A DNA stretch of 64,000 bases from Trematomus loennbergii (Eukaryota > Chordata > Actinopteri > Perciformes > Nototheniidae): NCBI GenBank assembly GCA_012861695.1, contig JAAOOA010000086.1, positions 4,299,293 through 4,363,292 of the forward strand. Direction: 5' to 3'. This document shows positions 41,879 to 53,972 of the stretch, piece by piece. Within the stretch, counting starts at the first letter, position 1; every line of letters begins with the position of its first letter. The notes beneath the pieces are model-generated. The model did not search any database, was not told the DNA's origin, and saw nothing but the letters and a program-made list of their open reading frames with translations. A program made the translations under genes and the position numbers.

Positions 41879-43309
41879 TATGCAGTACTGTGGATGTGTG
41901 TTATGTGACAGTCGTACACAATCTGACCTCAGATCTGCTGCCCTCAGCCTTCCTTAGTGAGTTCCGATGCCTTGCTGGAGAGCACTTCAGCGACGAATGA
42001 GAAGACAAACAGAGCTTCAGCACAACCTGCAGAGTCAGAGGTAACACTCCCAAATTTATTACGTGAGTTTAAATTGCACATTATGTTCCACAATGCATAC
42101 TGTATAATCAGTCCTTCCACATGACTGGCTTGAGTACATACACGTATCAGTGCACAGCTGCTGGTCCACAAGATGGCAGCACAACACAGCATTCATTAAG
42201 AGGTTATACTTTGTTCATGTGCTTCAAAATCTCTAGAGGAATACAAAAAAATCAAATGTGTTCACCACAGGCCTGAACATCCTGTTAGAAAACATTACAC
42301 AACGTGATATAAACATGAGATGATACAAAAACATTCAAGTTCATGTGTCTGAGAACATTGATTATTAATTAGTTACTCCTTATTTAGCACATGATTCAAA
42401 CAGATATTGCTTCTTGTTCTGCACGATAAATCTCTTCAAACTAGTTAAATATGTTTTGCAGCGGAATCCAAACACTCATTACAATATTTGTTAAACATTT
42501 CTGTCTCCAGTCAGTCTGAACTCAGAGGTTCCATTATTTCCCAACATTCCTTATCGTCTCCTGCACTTAATTCCTTTTTCATTTGAGGATGTGTCCTCAT
42601 CCCTCTGAAGATGAACACGTCTCCTCCCTGCATCACAATATTTTAGAGTTTAGGCCTTTCTCAAACCTTTCAAGGCATTAGCATAACTCCTGCTGTCCTT
42701 CCTCCTGACCGGTGTACTCTGCTAGTGTCAAAGCCAGTTGAGGGTTCATAGAAACAAAGTGTGGTGTGAGTCTGAAACCCCTCCCTCAGTCACTCATGCA
42801 CTGATGGGTTAACCCTTCATGTTACCGCAAAGAGGAACAAATAAATACATATTTTCCCATTAGCAACACCAGAATGTTACCGCTCTTAAATGATTATACA
42901 ATTGTGTGCAACAATATAACTATAGTTGATGTGTTTATGTAGACTAATAAGCAGTATTTCTCTCCTTTTGAATATGTAGTAATCAGGAATACTGGGGGAA
43001 AGCTACGCATGAAATTCCATTTCAACATTCATTTATGGGACAATAAAACATCATGCATCAGCAGTAGTGTGGTAGAAATGTTATTTAAGCATCTATCAAA
43101 TGTTAGGCTTTGCTATTTAGGAAAAAAAAAAAATAATAATAATTGCCGTGGACTCTACTTTGTTTTTGATGCATTGTGGGATATTTTTAGAGCAAATGAT
43201 AGTGCATACATATTACATAAAGTAGTGCCATTCTAAAATGTGAGGATTTAGAATTTAAGACTTTTTTAAGGCAAGATATTTTTTAGAATTTGTCTAGGAT
43301 CCCCAACAT

Positions 43310-45146
43310 TTATTTTTCTTCTTTTCTGATTCAAAGAATGAATAATTGTTGATCCATAAAAATCAAAAGGAAAATAATATTCACAATGGAAATTGAAATA
43401 AGGAGTGAATAGGGATTGGTTTCAGATGCAGCCAGTAAAAGGATCAATTGGATTCACTGTATTTACAAAAAGCACCTTGAATAAGAGCAGAAAGCTGGAG
43501 TGAGAGAGAAGCAAACAGAGAGACAGATTACACATTTTAAAAAGACAAGGTCTGAGGTGTAGAAATCAATAAAACCTACTGAAGTGACTCGTGGTATATG
43601 CTAGACCGTTTTAGACTGCACGCTCTTATTGTTTGAGGCAAATCCAACCATCTGCAGCTACGAGTCTGATGGAGCAGAAACCTAAGAAGAGAAGCGTTAC
43701 ACAGATGGCTGGATCCAAATCAAGCGTCCTTAAGAGAAATAAGAGAAAAGATGGAGCGGAAAGAAAAGCAGAGATACAAAGAAGACCTTGGGAAACAAAG
43801 AGTAAAGCCCAAAACTGAAATGAGCCACTTCAGTTTCAGAGCCTCGCCACTGATCCTCCTTCAACCTGTACAAGACATTTGAAGATATTAAAAACCATCT
43901 GACGAGGAAACATTTGATTATAGAGCGACATCAGTTCTTCATGCAAAACACAGACACATATTCCCATGGAGGTAGCAGTGGGCACTGTCGAACGGTGAGA
44001 AACGCTTTCCTTTTTGGACCCAAAATGGTTTGTGTATAAAGTGTCCCAACATATTCCATGTACTGCTTTACAAGTTAGTTCAAAATAAAAAGGACACGAG
44101 CCTCAGGTTGTCTGTTGAGCGTGAAGTAGTGTTCCTGAACATGCTGTATGTTTCTACCGTCAGGATGGGACCCCTCCTCACACCTGGATGTGTCTGTGTG
44201 ATGGCAACTCACACCCCTCTATGGACAAGAGGAGGGGATCTAATAAAGAATATTATTATGAACCTGCTGTGGCTGATATTTGAACCAGCTGTAGTGTGCA
44301 GGTGTTGTGAGCACTTCCCATCCTGAGAGCCGCGCAGGCAGCGTTCACAAAAGCTATTTGATCTGTGTCAAAAACTGGGACTTAATACACATTGGTTTCC
44401 AATGACAACCAAATCTTTTCATTTCTAAGAATAAATGAGCTTCTAATCTACACTATCGATTGCTCTTAACAACAGGGGACAAAGGTTCCAGTTAGTGGAT
44501 CTCAGGGCCTAAGAAGGCTGAAGCGTTCTGCATCGGTAACTCCTCCCCCTTGATATGGATGTACTGGGGATGGGCTTTCCTTACTTGCTGAGGGGTCTGA
44601 GGACAGAGTGTGCTATGCTGTACAGATCAAACAGACCTGAATCAGATATGTAAATAATATAATTGTTTAAGAAAAATGTAAGATTTGAAAAGTGCTTGAG
44701 ACAGGCTCATTCAATATTATTATTGAAAGTGTCTACTACAATTATGTAAATAAATAAATAAAAGGTTGTTCCTTTGAAATAAAAGCTTGTTTTCTCACGG
44801 TGAAAAAGAAGAATGGATGACGGGTCCCTGGAGCCTCTGTCCCTCAACATGTCAAATGTGTGAATTGAAATGAGAGAATACCCATTGTATTGACATGTTG
44901 AGTTAACAGATGGCATGTGTTGATTGAGCAGACAGTGAACACAGCTTGGTGTTAGGAAGAAGCTACAAGGGCTTGTGAACTGAATCTCATCAGCTAACAC
45001 AAACAGCTTGAACTGGTTTACAGACTGAAGAGGGGTGAACGCCGCCTGAGCAGGAAGACAGAGAAACATCCAGCTGTAAATACTTGTTCTTTTTTAAAGT
45101 TGACATCAGCAGTATCCAGTCTGTAAGTGTGCAGTGTAGTGGCTGC
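43310..45146 (-). other. tmem65: probable tmem65 3' untranslated region
   Basis: Downstream of the tmem65 stop on the minus strand with no convincing coding signal. An AATAAA (tttatt on the + strand) near 43310 is one possible polyadenylation site; the extent is a guess. Confidence 0.35.
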
Positions 45147-45269
45147 TTATGAAGACGGTGACACTGTGTCTATGCGGGGCTGTGCTTTCTCTTTGTCCTC
45201 ATCATCATCCAGGAAGAACAGCGGGAACATCCCCAAGATGCAGCCGATGGACACTCCGATGGCTTTACC
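45147..45269 (-). CDS. tmem65: tmem65 last coding exon
   Basis: Acceptor cctgcag before 45269. Forty codons and TAA at 45147-45149: GKAIGVSIGCILGMFPLFFL is the last membrane segment, then the acidic tail DDDEDKEKAQPRIDTVSPSS. The human tail (from recall, GGGEEDEKLETKS) is shorter and different, so the end is weakly conserved. Confidence 0.93.
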   Translation of the reverse strand, partial: GKAIGVSIGCILGMFPLFFLDDDEDKEKAQPRIDTVSPSS

Positions 45270-48200
45270 CTGCAGGAGGAGAGGAGGAAATGATATCATC
45301 ATGTTGAGTCAAAATAACCTTCACCCACAGACCTAGAGTCAAATCGATGTATTACAATAACCTTCACCCACAGACCTAGAGTCAAATCGATGTATTACAT
45401 GTCTTCAGACAGAGCAGCCTGTTAGCATCTTATGGCGCGTTTCCATTACAGTACGGCACGGTTTAAGAGGGCTGTGACGTCAGCGGCCCGTCTTTGGTTG
45501 CGTTTCCACTTGGCCTAGTACCGGCCGGCGGGTCCTAATTCACAGTTTTTCTGGCCTCATAAAATCGTGGGGCCAGGGCCAGAGACAACGAGGCTGAGTC
45601 GGGCTGAGTATGCTAAACTAGAGAGAGCGTCGCTGGCAAGGGGGCTACAACTACAACAAGATGGACATATTTGACCGTGATTTAATTGTAATACACGTTT
45701 CAAAATGATGCCGAAGTAACAACATACTGATACCGGTTAGTAAAAACCATGAATTAATGCTTTGACAAGTCTGCAGACAGACGGCAGGCGAAAAACCTTT
45801 TAAAATGCGTGTTTTCTAGATGGAGATTGGCTAAGCTAACGCAGTATATGCTCCGACCGTCCACACTCACAACAACGGCCTATACAGACATAAATAAAGC
45901 AGCGACTGTATTCACCATGACACAGGCAGTCTGTGGTTTGTACTTGTTTAACTTTTGTCTAGTTTCTGAACATATATGAGGAGCTGTGAGCTCTGAGTGC
46001 TAACAGCTAACGGCTGTGTTGTTTTTCTGGGGTGCTCATTGAAGATGACGTCACGGCTCCGCCTACACTGCGTTACTATAGATACTACCCCAGTTCCTAA
46101 ACTGTAATGGAAATGCGCCATAAAGTGAGCCAGTCCTAACGAGGCCCAGCCATACCGAGCGAGGCCGTGTAGTGGAAATGCGCCATTAGATAGCTGTGCT
46201 ACAGAGGAGAAGCACAGCATCAGCTCCAGAGACAGCTTTCAGTGTGCAGAATAGAGTCATTTTCAGGGCTGCTAACTTTGAAGTTATCTCCACATGAGTT
46301 TTTGATAGCTTTGATCTTACTCCGCTTTTCAAATCCTCTCTTTTCTGGATTCTCCTTTTAAAACATTTCCTTTGATGTGCCTCACAGAGAAACTAATCTG
46401 AGCACACTGCCTTTGAGGTTAAACTGCAAGATCAGCCCTTTCAACTCCAGCACGGGACCTTTGTTCCATGTTATCCCATTTAACACTACTTACTTGTTCC
46501 TTGTAGTCATCTCCTAATTGTTGGCTTTGTGTTGAAGTCATCAAATTAGAGATGCACATATTGCAATTGTCTGACCTTCTCAAATTTAGATTTTTCTTTC
46601 CTTGTAAAAAATATATCCAGACAAATATTTGTATAACTATTTCCCATGGAACATTTTTTAATTCAGTTACAATACATGTGTTAGATGTTATTTAGCTGCT
46701 ATAAATGAATGAGTTTCTCACCATGTGTGAGCTGACCCTGGTCTGCCACATGTCCGCCTGTTTGGGCGTCAGTTCTGGACCCTGCATCCCAAATTTGGTC
46801 GCCAGAACCTCCACATAACCTGCAAGACTGCATGCACCATATTTGGGTTAACATATTTGTGTAGAGAGTTATTGACAAAAATCATTAACCATCCCAATCA
46901 TTTCCCTCATTTGAAACCATTTGCAGAAACTAAAACTACTGTTAAAATGTAGCTAAAAAAAGTCACAAAGTATAAAAATAAAATAAACTCAAGCATTAAT
47001 ATGTGTAAAGATAGAGCAGCAGATGAGATGAAAATGAAAAACTATAAGTAGTAACAACTCAAATCCCACCTGATTTAACAAGAACACAAAGAAACCTCAG
47101 TTCATTATTTTAATTCAAATGCAGCAAACACAGAGTGTACCTTGAAGCACCTTCCTTCAAAAGACTTCACACATCTACCTTAACAAATCACACATCAGAG
47201 CGTTCATAATGCTGCTCACCCGAGACCGGCCAGATCTGAGATCAGGTTCCCCCACGCAGCAGCTGCACAAACACAAAGAGGGAACACTCTGATGTCTGCT
47301 GTTCTCTGATGAACACACACATAGTGACGGATAAATAATGCACATCATCAAATGATAAATATAGAATTTACTGATTTTTTAAAAAGGGATTTAAAGCACC
47401 TTTTTGAGGTCTAGGTTGAATGGATATTGGCTTTCGTAATATTGACTGGCTTTGTCTTGTGTTGTGGCAATTGCTTGATGTTTGGCTGTGTTAGCAAAGA
47501 TAACCACTCATTAGCTATTCTAATGGATTCATCAAAAATGCATGTGTAATGTTAGATCTGTCCACATATTCTGAAGTGCTGCATCAATGAATCCACTCTG
47601 AAACTGTTGGGGCGCTAAATCGCAAAAATACAGAAACTAGTATAATGGTGCTTTAGGAAATATTTTAAGAGCACAAACATCCTAATAGAGTGGTGCAGGA
47701 ATGAGTCTTAAAGCCTGGATATGAGTTAGCATGTAAGCACTTCTGGGCTCCCTCATGAGGGTCTCGAGTTTTTTGAACGTGTTTTGGTTGGATGCCTGAA
47801 ATAAGAAAAATGTCTTCACTTTTTGGCAAAAATTGGTAAATCATTACTAATGTGGTGCAATTCATTTATAACTTAAGCTTTTTATTACTGCCGATTGCAT
47901 TTACCCTTCAAAAATCCTAAAAGTGGTGATGCCAACAAAACATGCAAGTATCATAAACGTGCGTTTGCCACAGATCTTATTTTATACGATACTTAGAAAT
48001 CGAATGAAAAAATACTATTGAGTTTTTTTGTAAAGGGAGCCCTTGCTGTGCTAGCTGCACCACTCTATTAGCTCGGGTTACAATGAAAGGAGCCAGCTAT
48101 GATGCTTCAGACATCTGATCAGGATGCATCCTGGGTAATTATCTTGAGATGGTTTCCAAAGAAAGTCAAACCGGGAGGGGAGCTGGGAAATATCCCATCA

Positions 48201-51200
48201 GGCCTAGAAAAGCATCAGGGTCCCCCAGGAAGAGGGACGTCTAAAGAGAAAAAGATGTCTGGCCTACTTGCATTAGTCTGTTGCCATTGTGCAGGTGCCT
48301 GAAAAAAGATTGAAGGAGTAATTGAAGTTTAATCTATAAATAAGTGGCTGATATTTAGGCTATTACCCACCTCTAGAGCCTGTGTTGTCCATACAATGCC
48401 CACGTTTCAGCAACATTTAAGAAACTCACCCACACGAAGAAGTGCATGTACCTAAAAATGTGCTGTGCCAAGGGGCCCACATGCAAGAAGATGAAAAGCA
48501 GAGAGAGAAGTTCAAACAATAGACTGTGGCAGCACAATGCAAGAGGAGAGCAGTAGGAGTGAGAGAAGGTGTTCACAGATAAAAGAGCACCTTTGGAAAC
48601 CCTCCAAGACACCAGTCAGCTTCTTTTCCATCTGCCTTCACGTTAAGACTGTCAACAGAACGAGCTTCAGGAACAATTCCAGTTCATGGATAACATCGAC
48701 AACGCTTGGCAGCTGTGAATAATTCACGCTGCGGCTTGGATTTTCACAGGGGATGGCTGACAATGCGGAAGAAATTACATTTGTTCACGGTTAGTTCAAC
48801 TTAAGGTGTTACGTATGTGTTTGTTTTGAGTGGATCTCTGGAGGCACCAAAAGCAACGGTGCTTAGCGCTGGATGCTAGCAGAGTTTCCAGCAGGAACTA
48901 AAAGCTCCAGATGGAAGTTTTCAGTCCAAGTTTCCCTCAAAGAAGTGAGATGGAAAAGTGAAAGAGCGATACAATCTCACAACCTCCTTTCACCAGCACC
49001 TCTGACTGATTGCATCTGGCAGTAAAGTGCTGATGATGACACAGCAGTCAAGAGTTCAAAGCTAGAAAAGGTCTGCTCTCAAATCAGTCGTTGAGCATCA
49101 CTGCAGGCTGGATGGTGATGACACAAATATGAAGCAGCGCCGGGATGGATAAAGACGGGCTATTGATCTAGAGCCTTTTTTCCCCATTTGCACTTTGCAG
49201 AGGAAATTGGAGCCAAGTATCCATGGAAACAGAATAATCTAGTGTTGAGGAAAAGGGAGAAGACGAGCACCAGTGCCTTTATGGTTTTCACAGCCTAATA
49301 AAAGACCTGACCTGAGACCCAGAACAGCAGCCATGATGGCAGCAGGCGGTGTGCAAGAAACTGCTGCGGTGCCCAGGACAGCTGAGGAGTTTGAAGAAGA
49401 TTCTTCAGTGCAACTTTATACAACTGGTGGCATCAGCCAGGCTTTAGAAGTAGAAACATGGCTTTAGTGATGGCTGATGGAAGAGGAGGCATCGCTTCTA
49501 GAATCTACTGTGACTTACAGCCTGAATTATGGAGCTACAGTGCATGTTGTGTGATAGATAGACATTCTGTGTCTAAATGTGTCATCTGTAAACTTAACTG
49601 AATTGGGCTCAGTTTGACACAGATCTGAATATTAGTTAATAAATGGCAACTGATGCTTTGTAACTTTACCCACCTAAACCAATACATGACGGGTAGCCTA
49701 AAGGATGAGTTTGCTGTACCCTAACCCCTTGATTCCACCGGGTCCGTCTGCGCCGCGGTTTTGGTCCGGCCTCCTCCGGCGTCATACCCTACCGGGCGCG
49801 TTTCAGGAGCATTTCAGAAGCGGAGCGTCTTGCCTGCGCTCGCAGTTTTTGTTGATTTGGGCATTTGGACAGGCTACTTTGTACAGACACAGTTAATAAT
49901 AACTGTAATATTCCAGTTATAAACGACATGAATCAAAGATGTGTTGCTGTATTTTAGTGGTAAAAAAATGCATTCATCATCATAATTATTCTATATATAT
50001 AATTGACACAGTGCCTGTAAACCGGAGGAGAACGCTGGCATTTCTCCTCCTACTTGAAAGACTACGGAGGGATAGGGTCTGCAAAATGAGTTTATTTTGG
50101 GAATTGACTGGATGCTCTGACCAGTCCACTTCCTGCCCGGCGCTATGCAACGCCTCGCGTCGCGTCGAAAATAGACTTGCATCCTATTTTGAGCGGAGCC
50201 CGAGCGCCGAGACGCTTCTGGGACGCTTCTGAGCCGTAACGCGGCGCGTCTGGTGGAATAGCACCCATTGACAAGAGTGGCCGCGATCTTTGCGAACGCC
50301 GCAGCGCAGCCGTAACGCGACGCAGACGGTGGAATCTAGGGGTAAGACTATATATATGCAAACTATATTAATACAATTCATTAAAGCCAAATATTTTTTG
50401 TTTAAAATCATTTTTTGCATTTGTGGAAAGTAATCACCGATGACACATTTAAAGACAGATTTTTGATCTGTTCACACAAATAATACTGAGGCAGATCTAC
50501 CTCCATACTGAATGAAAGCAATAGCAGGGGTTTATGGTGAACAACATGTTTTTATAAAAGGTCACTTTTCAATGTTTTGAAGAGAAAACAAATATATTTG
50601 AGAAGATGGAACTAAAGAATGTTTGGCTTTTTTATTTATATTAAATCTTTTGACCAACATATGTATAAATGGAATTTGGGACAAGATAATAAACTCAATT
50701 TTAATTTCACGGTGACCTGACTACAGATTCTCTACATGTTCTTACCAGCCATGGTGGAGATCCCGAGAGTGACTCCGATAGAGAGTTCAATCTGTGTTCC
50801 CTGGAGGAGAGGAGAGAGTGAGGGGAGGTCTCATCAGAGTCAGAGTTTTAGAAAGAATACAGGTAGACAGAAGATACATCATTGACGAAGACTTGCATTT
50901 GTCCATCATAAAGGCAATTCATTACAGTCAAAAATAAGCTTAATCATTGTGTAAATAAAAGGCACTTACTGCTGCGATCATGATGGCATTATCAAGGAAA
51001 CCAAATCCAATAAAGGGGATACAGTTGTGGAACAAAACTGCAGACAAACAGGAAGAAGGATTAACACAGAATCTGACATTTCATTCTTGAACTTTGCATC
51101 AGGGAACTGCAGAAATCATGTTCATCCTTCAGCTTAATGTGCTGTTTCTAACACTAACACATGAGTTCACTTCAAACATATTTGTTACATATTTACATCA

Positions 51201-52359
51201 GTGAAGGAAATTGTGTTTAACTATTTTTAAAATCAGGAAGAGGATGACAGTTTTGATCACTTTTAAATAAGTTTTGAAGAGGTGAAAGTCGTAAAGCATT
51301 TTAGATTATTGAAGTGTTGAATTGTATGAGCTCAATACATGCAAAGTATATGAATAAACAGAACAGACCGGCCTGAACAGTATTGCATACTTAATGAGAG
51401 GAAGTAGTAGAGTTTTGAGATATTGCTTGGACTTAGAATCAAAGCCAGCTGCTCTGTGAGCTTAGGACTTATTGTCAGCGTGCAAACATGCTCACAATGC
51501 TTACATTGAGATGTCTAGCAGGTTCATATCATGTTCACCATCTAAGCATATTAGCTTTAACATCAGATAATAAGCACTTAACACAAAGTACAGCTGAGGC
51601 TGATGATATGACGAATGTCTGCATGCTTCTATTGTGGAAAAGAGTTTGTACAATGCTGTGGCTCTATGGTTTCTAATAGAGCATACAGGGTAATATAGCA
51701 TTTTCTTTATTCTATCACTTAGTCTATGTTTATATTTACGGTTCCTGATATAGCATGTTTATTACATGCAGCATTATATTACATAAACACTACACAAATA
51801 ATACTTATAAATCAATACTTTTATTTTGAAAGCCATATGAATATCCAATAATGGATTATAAGATTTAATCCGTTTACACAACAAATCTGTTCTCTTTGTT
51901 TAGTAATCTCTAGGGCACGAGGATTTCACCCTTTTTAATAATGACCTACTCCACATGACCCCTGGTGGTCTCAATAGTTTCCCCCTGAGGATAAATATGG
52001 TTTGAAAATAGCTTTTTCTTGCGAGCTCTGCCTTAAAATGATAAGTCTGATGTTGAGGTCAGTTATTGAACCGAGGTTATCACCGAAGTTCAGACTTTAC
52101 AGTACAAACTGGTATATGATAGAATGATATCTTATATATCAAATCAGCAAAGCTAATTAATGTCTGGTCAGCTTGATTTCCAACATAAACTTAAAAAAGT
52201 GTTTATTAAGGAAAACAGAACTGCTGACATAGAAATACTCATGGAGGAGTTTCAGGTTGCGGTTTATTTCCAAAACATAGATGATTGTGAGTTGTGCGTC
52301 ACATTTAATCTCACCATATTTGATCTGGGCCCTAGTCGGCGGCGAGGGCTCCTGGTTCT
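45147..52359 (-). CDS. tmem65: tmem65 (transmembrane protein 65), 3' six exons
   Basis: Small multi-pass protein of the mitochondrial inner membrane. Published work links it to mitochondrial Na+/Ca2+ exchange (with NCLX) and to cardiac intercalated discs; both points are recalled. Six exons on the minus strand splice in frame. The product has three hydrophobic segments: IPFIGFGFLDNAIMIAAG, IGVTLGISTMAAAWGN with the following LISDLAGLGLAG, and AIGVSIGCILGMFPLFFL. Conserved blocks GTQIELSIG, SDLAGLGLAGYVE, LTPKQADMWQTR and GKAIGVSIGCILGMFPL match human TMEM65. The N-terminal exons (mitochondrial targeting sequence and the ESIAIAQ region) are not recognised in the window, so the gene is partial at its 5' end. 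It faces mtss1 tail to tail with 9.5 kb between stop codons. Confidence 0.93.
45313..45398 (+). repeat. 43-bp exact tandem duplication
   Basis: aataaccttcacccacagac and the following 23 bases occur twice in a row without a mismatch, in the tmem65 intron 43 bases from the last coding exon. Confidence 0.92.
45433..46185 (-). mobile_element. PIF/Harbinger-like MITE, second copy, opposite orientation
   Basis: Ends tggcgcgtttccattacag and agtggaaatgcgcca, flanked by TTA at 45430-45432 and 46186-46188. The interior is the reverse complement of the 21389 copy almost throughout. Lies in a tmem65 intron. Confidence 0.82.
46722..46827 (-). CDS. tmem65: tmem65 exon (LAGYVEVL, ELTPKQADMWQTRVSSHM)
   Basis: The acceptor gcatgcag precedes 46827 and the donor gtgaga follows 46722. 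One base completes Gly, then LAGYVEVLATKFGMQGP and ELTPKQADMWQTRVSSHM. A second cag eight bases inside the exon would break frame with the previous exon and is rejected as the acceptor. Confidence 0.93.
47220..47262 (-). CDS. tmem65: tmem65 exon (AAWGNLISDLAGL)
   Basis: A 43-base exon with acceptor gtgcag and donor gtgagc on the minus strand. The split Ala codon plus AAWGNLISDLAGL and two bases of Gly match human AAALGNLVSDLAGLG. The two leftover bases fix the next exon's acceptor at 46828-46830 rather than the in-exon cag eight bases further in. Confidence 0.93.
47682..48071 (+). mobile_element. MITE with perfect 17-bp TIRs in tmem65 intron
   Basis: Ends ctaatagagtggtgcag and ctgcaccactctattag, exact reverse complements. 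The interior shares aatgagtcttaaagcctgg and gcaagtatcataaacg with diverged tracts at 8105-8810 and 10878-11280. Confidence 0.8.
49735..50342 (+). mobile_element. PIF/Harbinger-like MITE with TAA duplication
   Basis: Inverted ends ccccttgattccaccg and cggtggaatctagggg, flanked by TAA at 49732-49734 and 50343-50345. Very CpG-rich interior (gcgccgcgg, cgtaacgcgacgcagacgg) inside AT-rich intron. Confidence 0.75.
50746..50800 (-). CDS. tmem65: tmem65 exon (GTQIELSIGVTLGISTMA)
   Basis: Acceptor cctccag and donor gtaag on the minus strand. Eighteen codons plus one base: GTQIELSIGVTLGISTMA. This forms the start of the second membrane segment and matches human GTHIEMSIGIILGISTMA. Confidence 0.94.
50970..51037 (-). 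CDS. tmem65: tmem65 exon, first membrane segment
   Basis: The acceptor ctgcag precedes 51037 and the donor gtaagt follows 50970. Encodes (V)LFHNCIPFIGFGFLDNA then IMIAA, the first hydrophobic segment; human has FIHNAIPFIGFGFLDNAIMI. Phases agree with both neighbours. Confidence 0.93.
52315..52359 (-). CDS. tmem65: tmem65 exon (NQEPSPPTRAQIKY)
   Basis: On the minus strand the acceptor ttcag precedes 52359 and the donor gtgaga follows 52315. Two bases of a split codon, then NQEPSPPTRAQIKY and one base of Val, giving KYVLFHN with the next exon (human RYVFIHN). It is the most 5' tmem65 exon found. A complete transposon starts about 60 bases upstream (52421-53436). Confidence 0.87.
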
Positions 52360-52420
52360 CTGAAAGGAAAAAACATAAAAACACATCAGACGTTTGCTCA
52401 TTAACTGCTGAGGTTTCACT

Positions 52421-53436
52421 TTAAAGGCCCCTACACACCAAGCCGTCGATAGATGTCGGGCCGTCGATGAGCGTCGTGTCGCCCTACTCAGATTGGTGTG
52501 TCCCGCACCGTCGTGTCTTTTCGGCCGTGCCGATACCTTCCGCTCCCGATTCAACATGTCGAATCGGGGAGCTGTTGGCAAAAGGCTGTCGGCAAAATAA
52601 ATCACTCTGATTGGCTGTTCAGCTTAGCGAATCAGTGCATGAGAAGCGAAACGGAAGTGAAGAAGGTACACACAGACGGCTATTATTTTTCATTTTCTTC
52701 TCATCTGGACGCAAGAATTTATTTTACATCATGGCGATCTGGAATGAATAAACCGAAGACCAACGTAATTTGCTGCCACACTTCCTGTATGAGGTGGCTT
52801 CTTCAAGTATTTAACGGACAGGACCCTGGACGATGTGGCTATTTTTTTTTTTATTGTAGGCCTATTACTTACTATTTTTATCTTATTGTATTTTAGTCGA
52901 TTGTTTACATTGTACAATTCTACATTAATAATAAAAATAAAAAACTTTATTTCGTACCTTCATACTACAGCCATTAGATAACACAACATTAGAATGAGGA
53001 TACAATTAGCTATACGACAATAAAAGTCAGAGGATACAGATGTACATGATGATACATAATTTGCCTGTCAGTGTTATGATGTTGTATTAATATAATCTTG
53101 GATTATAATGACTGATGCATGGAATGTGGTAGCAGCAGTACTTGCCAGCCACAATGCTTAAATAGTTTCTTTCTGCTTCAGAGAGCTGAAGTTTGTATCA
53201 CGCAGTCTGTCTTCCGGTTGTTGCCTCTTTTGAATGACGAATACACACTACCGCCGCCTGCTGGTAAGGAGAGTTATTGGCACTCACGTGCGTACGTACT
53301 ACTTGGCCGTCGGCTGAAGTCTTTGCGGTGTGTTCCAGTGCGACTGTTGGCCAAGACGCAGGAGACGTGAAGCGACACAAGTCGTGTTCCGTCGGGACGT
53401 GTTCTTTGGTGTCAGCTTGGTGTGTAGGGGCCTTAA
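52421..53436 (+). mobile_element. TTAA-bounded transposon with perfect 20-bp TIRs
   Basis: Both termini are aaggcccctacacaccaagc (the right one inverted), perfectly matched, directly inside TTAA at 52421-52424 and 53433-53436. No transposase is seen. Ends about 60 bases from a tmem65 exon. Confidence 0.87.
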
Positions 53437-53972
53437 GCTGCAGCAGCAACATGGAGACAGTTGGCTCACCTCTTCTCTAAAGTTCAACAATTCACACTTC
53501 CAGTGGACGCTCTACAGTAAATACCAAGCTTCTTCAAAACCACACCAGATGTGTTGTTACAGTTCAGGATTTGACCTTTAGTTATGGCGCCCCCATTATG
53601 CCAATGAGTGTTTATTTAAATGCCAGAAGAGGGATTAAGATCATATTTCATTCAAATAAAAAATATGTTTCTCAGCAAGCAAAGATATCTTAATTTCTCT
53701 GACCAAAAATATTTTAAAAGCTGAGCAAACCATGAATTTGAAGGCATTTCTTGAAAGGAAATGATCCTCTAATATCCTGCTTTCTTAGGCTGGATTGTAG
53801 AGCACTGTAAGGAGTTGGATCAGAGAAGTAATCCCTTGCTCCTCTGCTCTGACTGCTTCTACTGCAGCGTATTGAATCTTTCTCTGTGTTCCCGTCTGTG
53901 TGCCAGGGGCACATTTGTTCTCTTACACACACTCACAACAGTGTGAGACACTCATCACTGCAGAGAACAAAA

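Noticed and set aside
46722..46819. Alternative tmem65 acceptor eight bases inside the exon (cag before GTTATG)
   Set aside because: It would break frame with the exon ending GG at 47220; the upstream cag restores GLGLAGYVE exactly.
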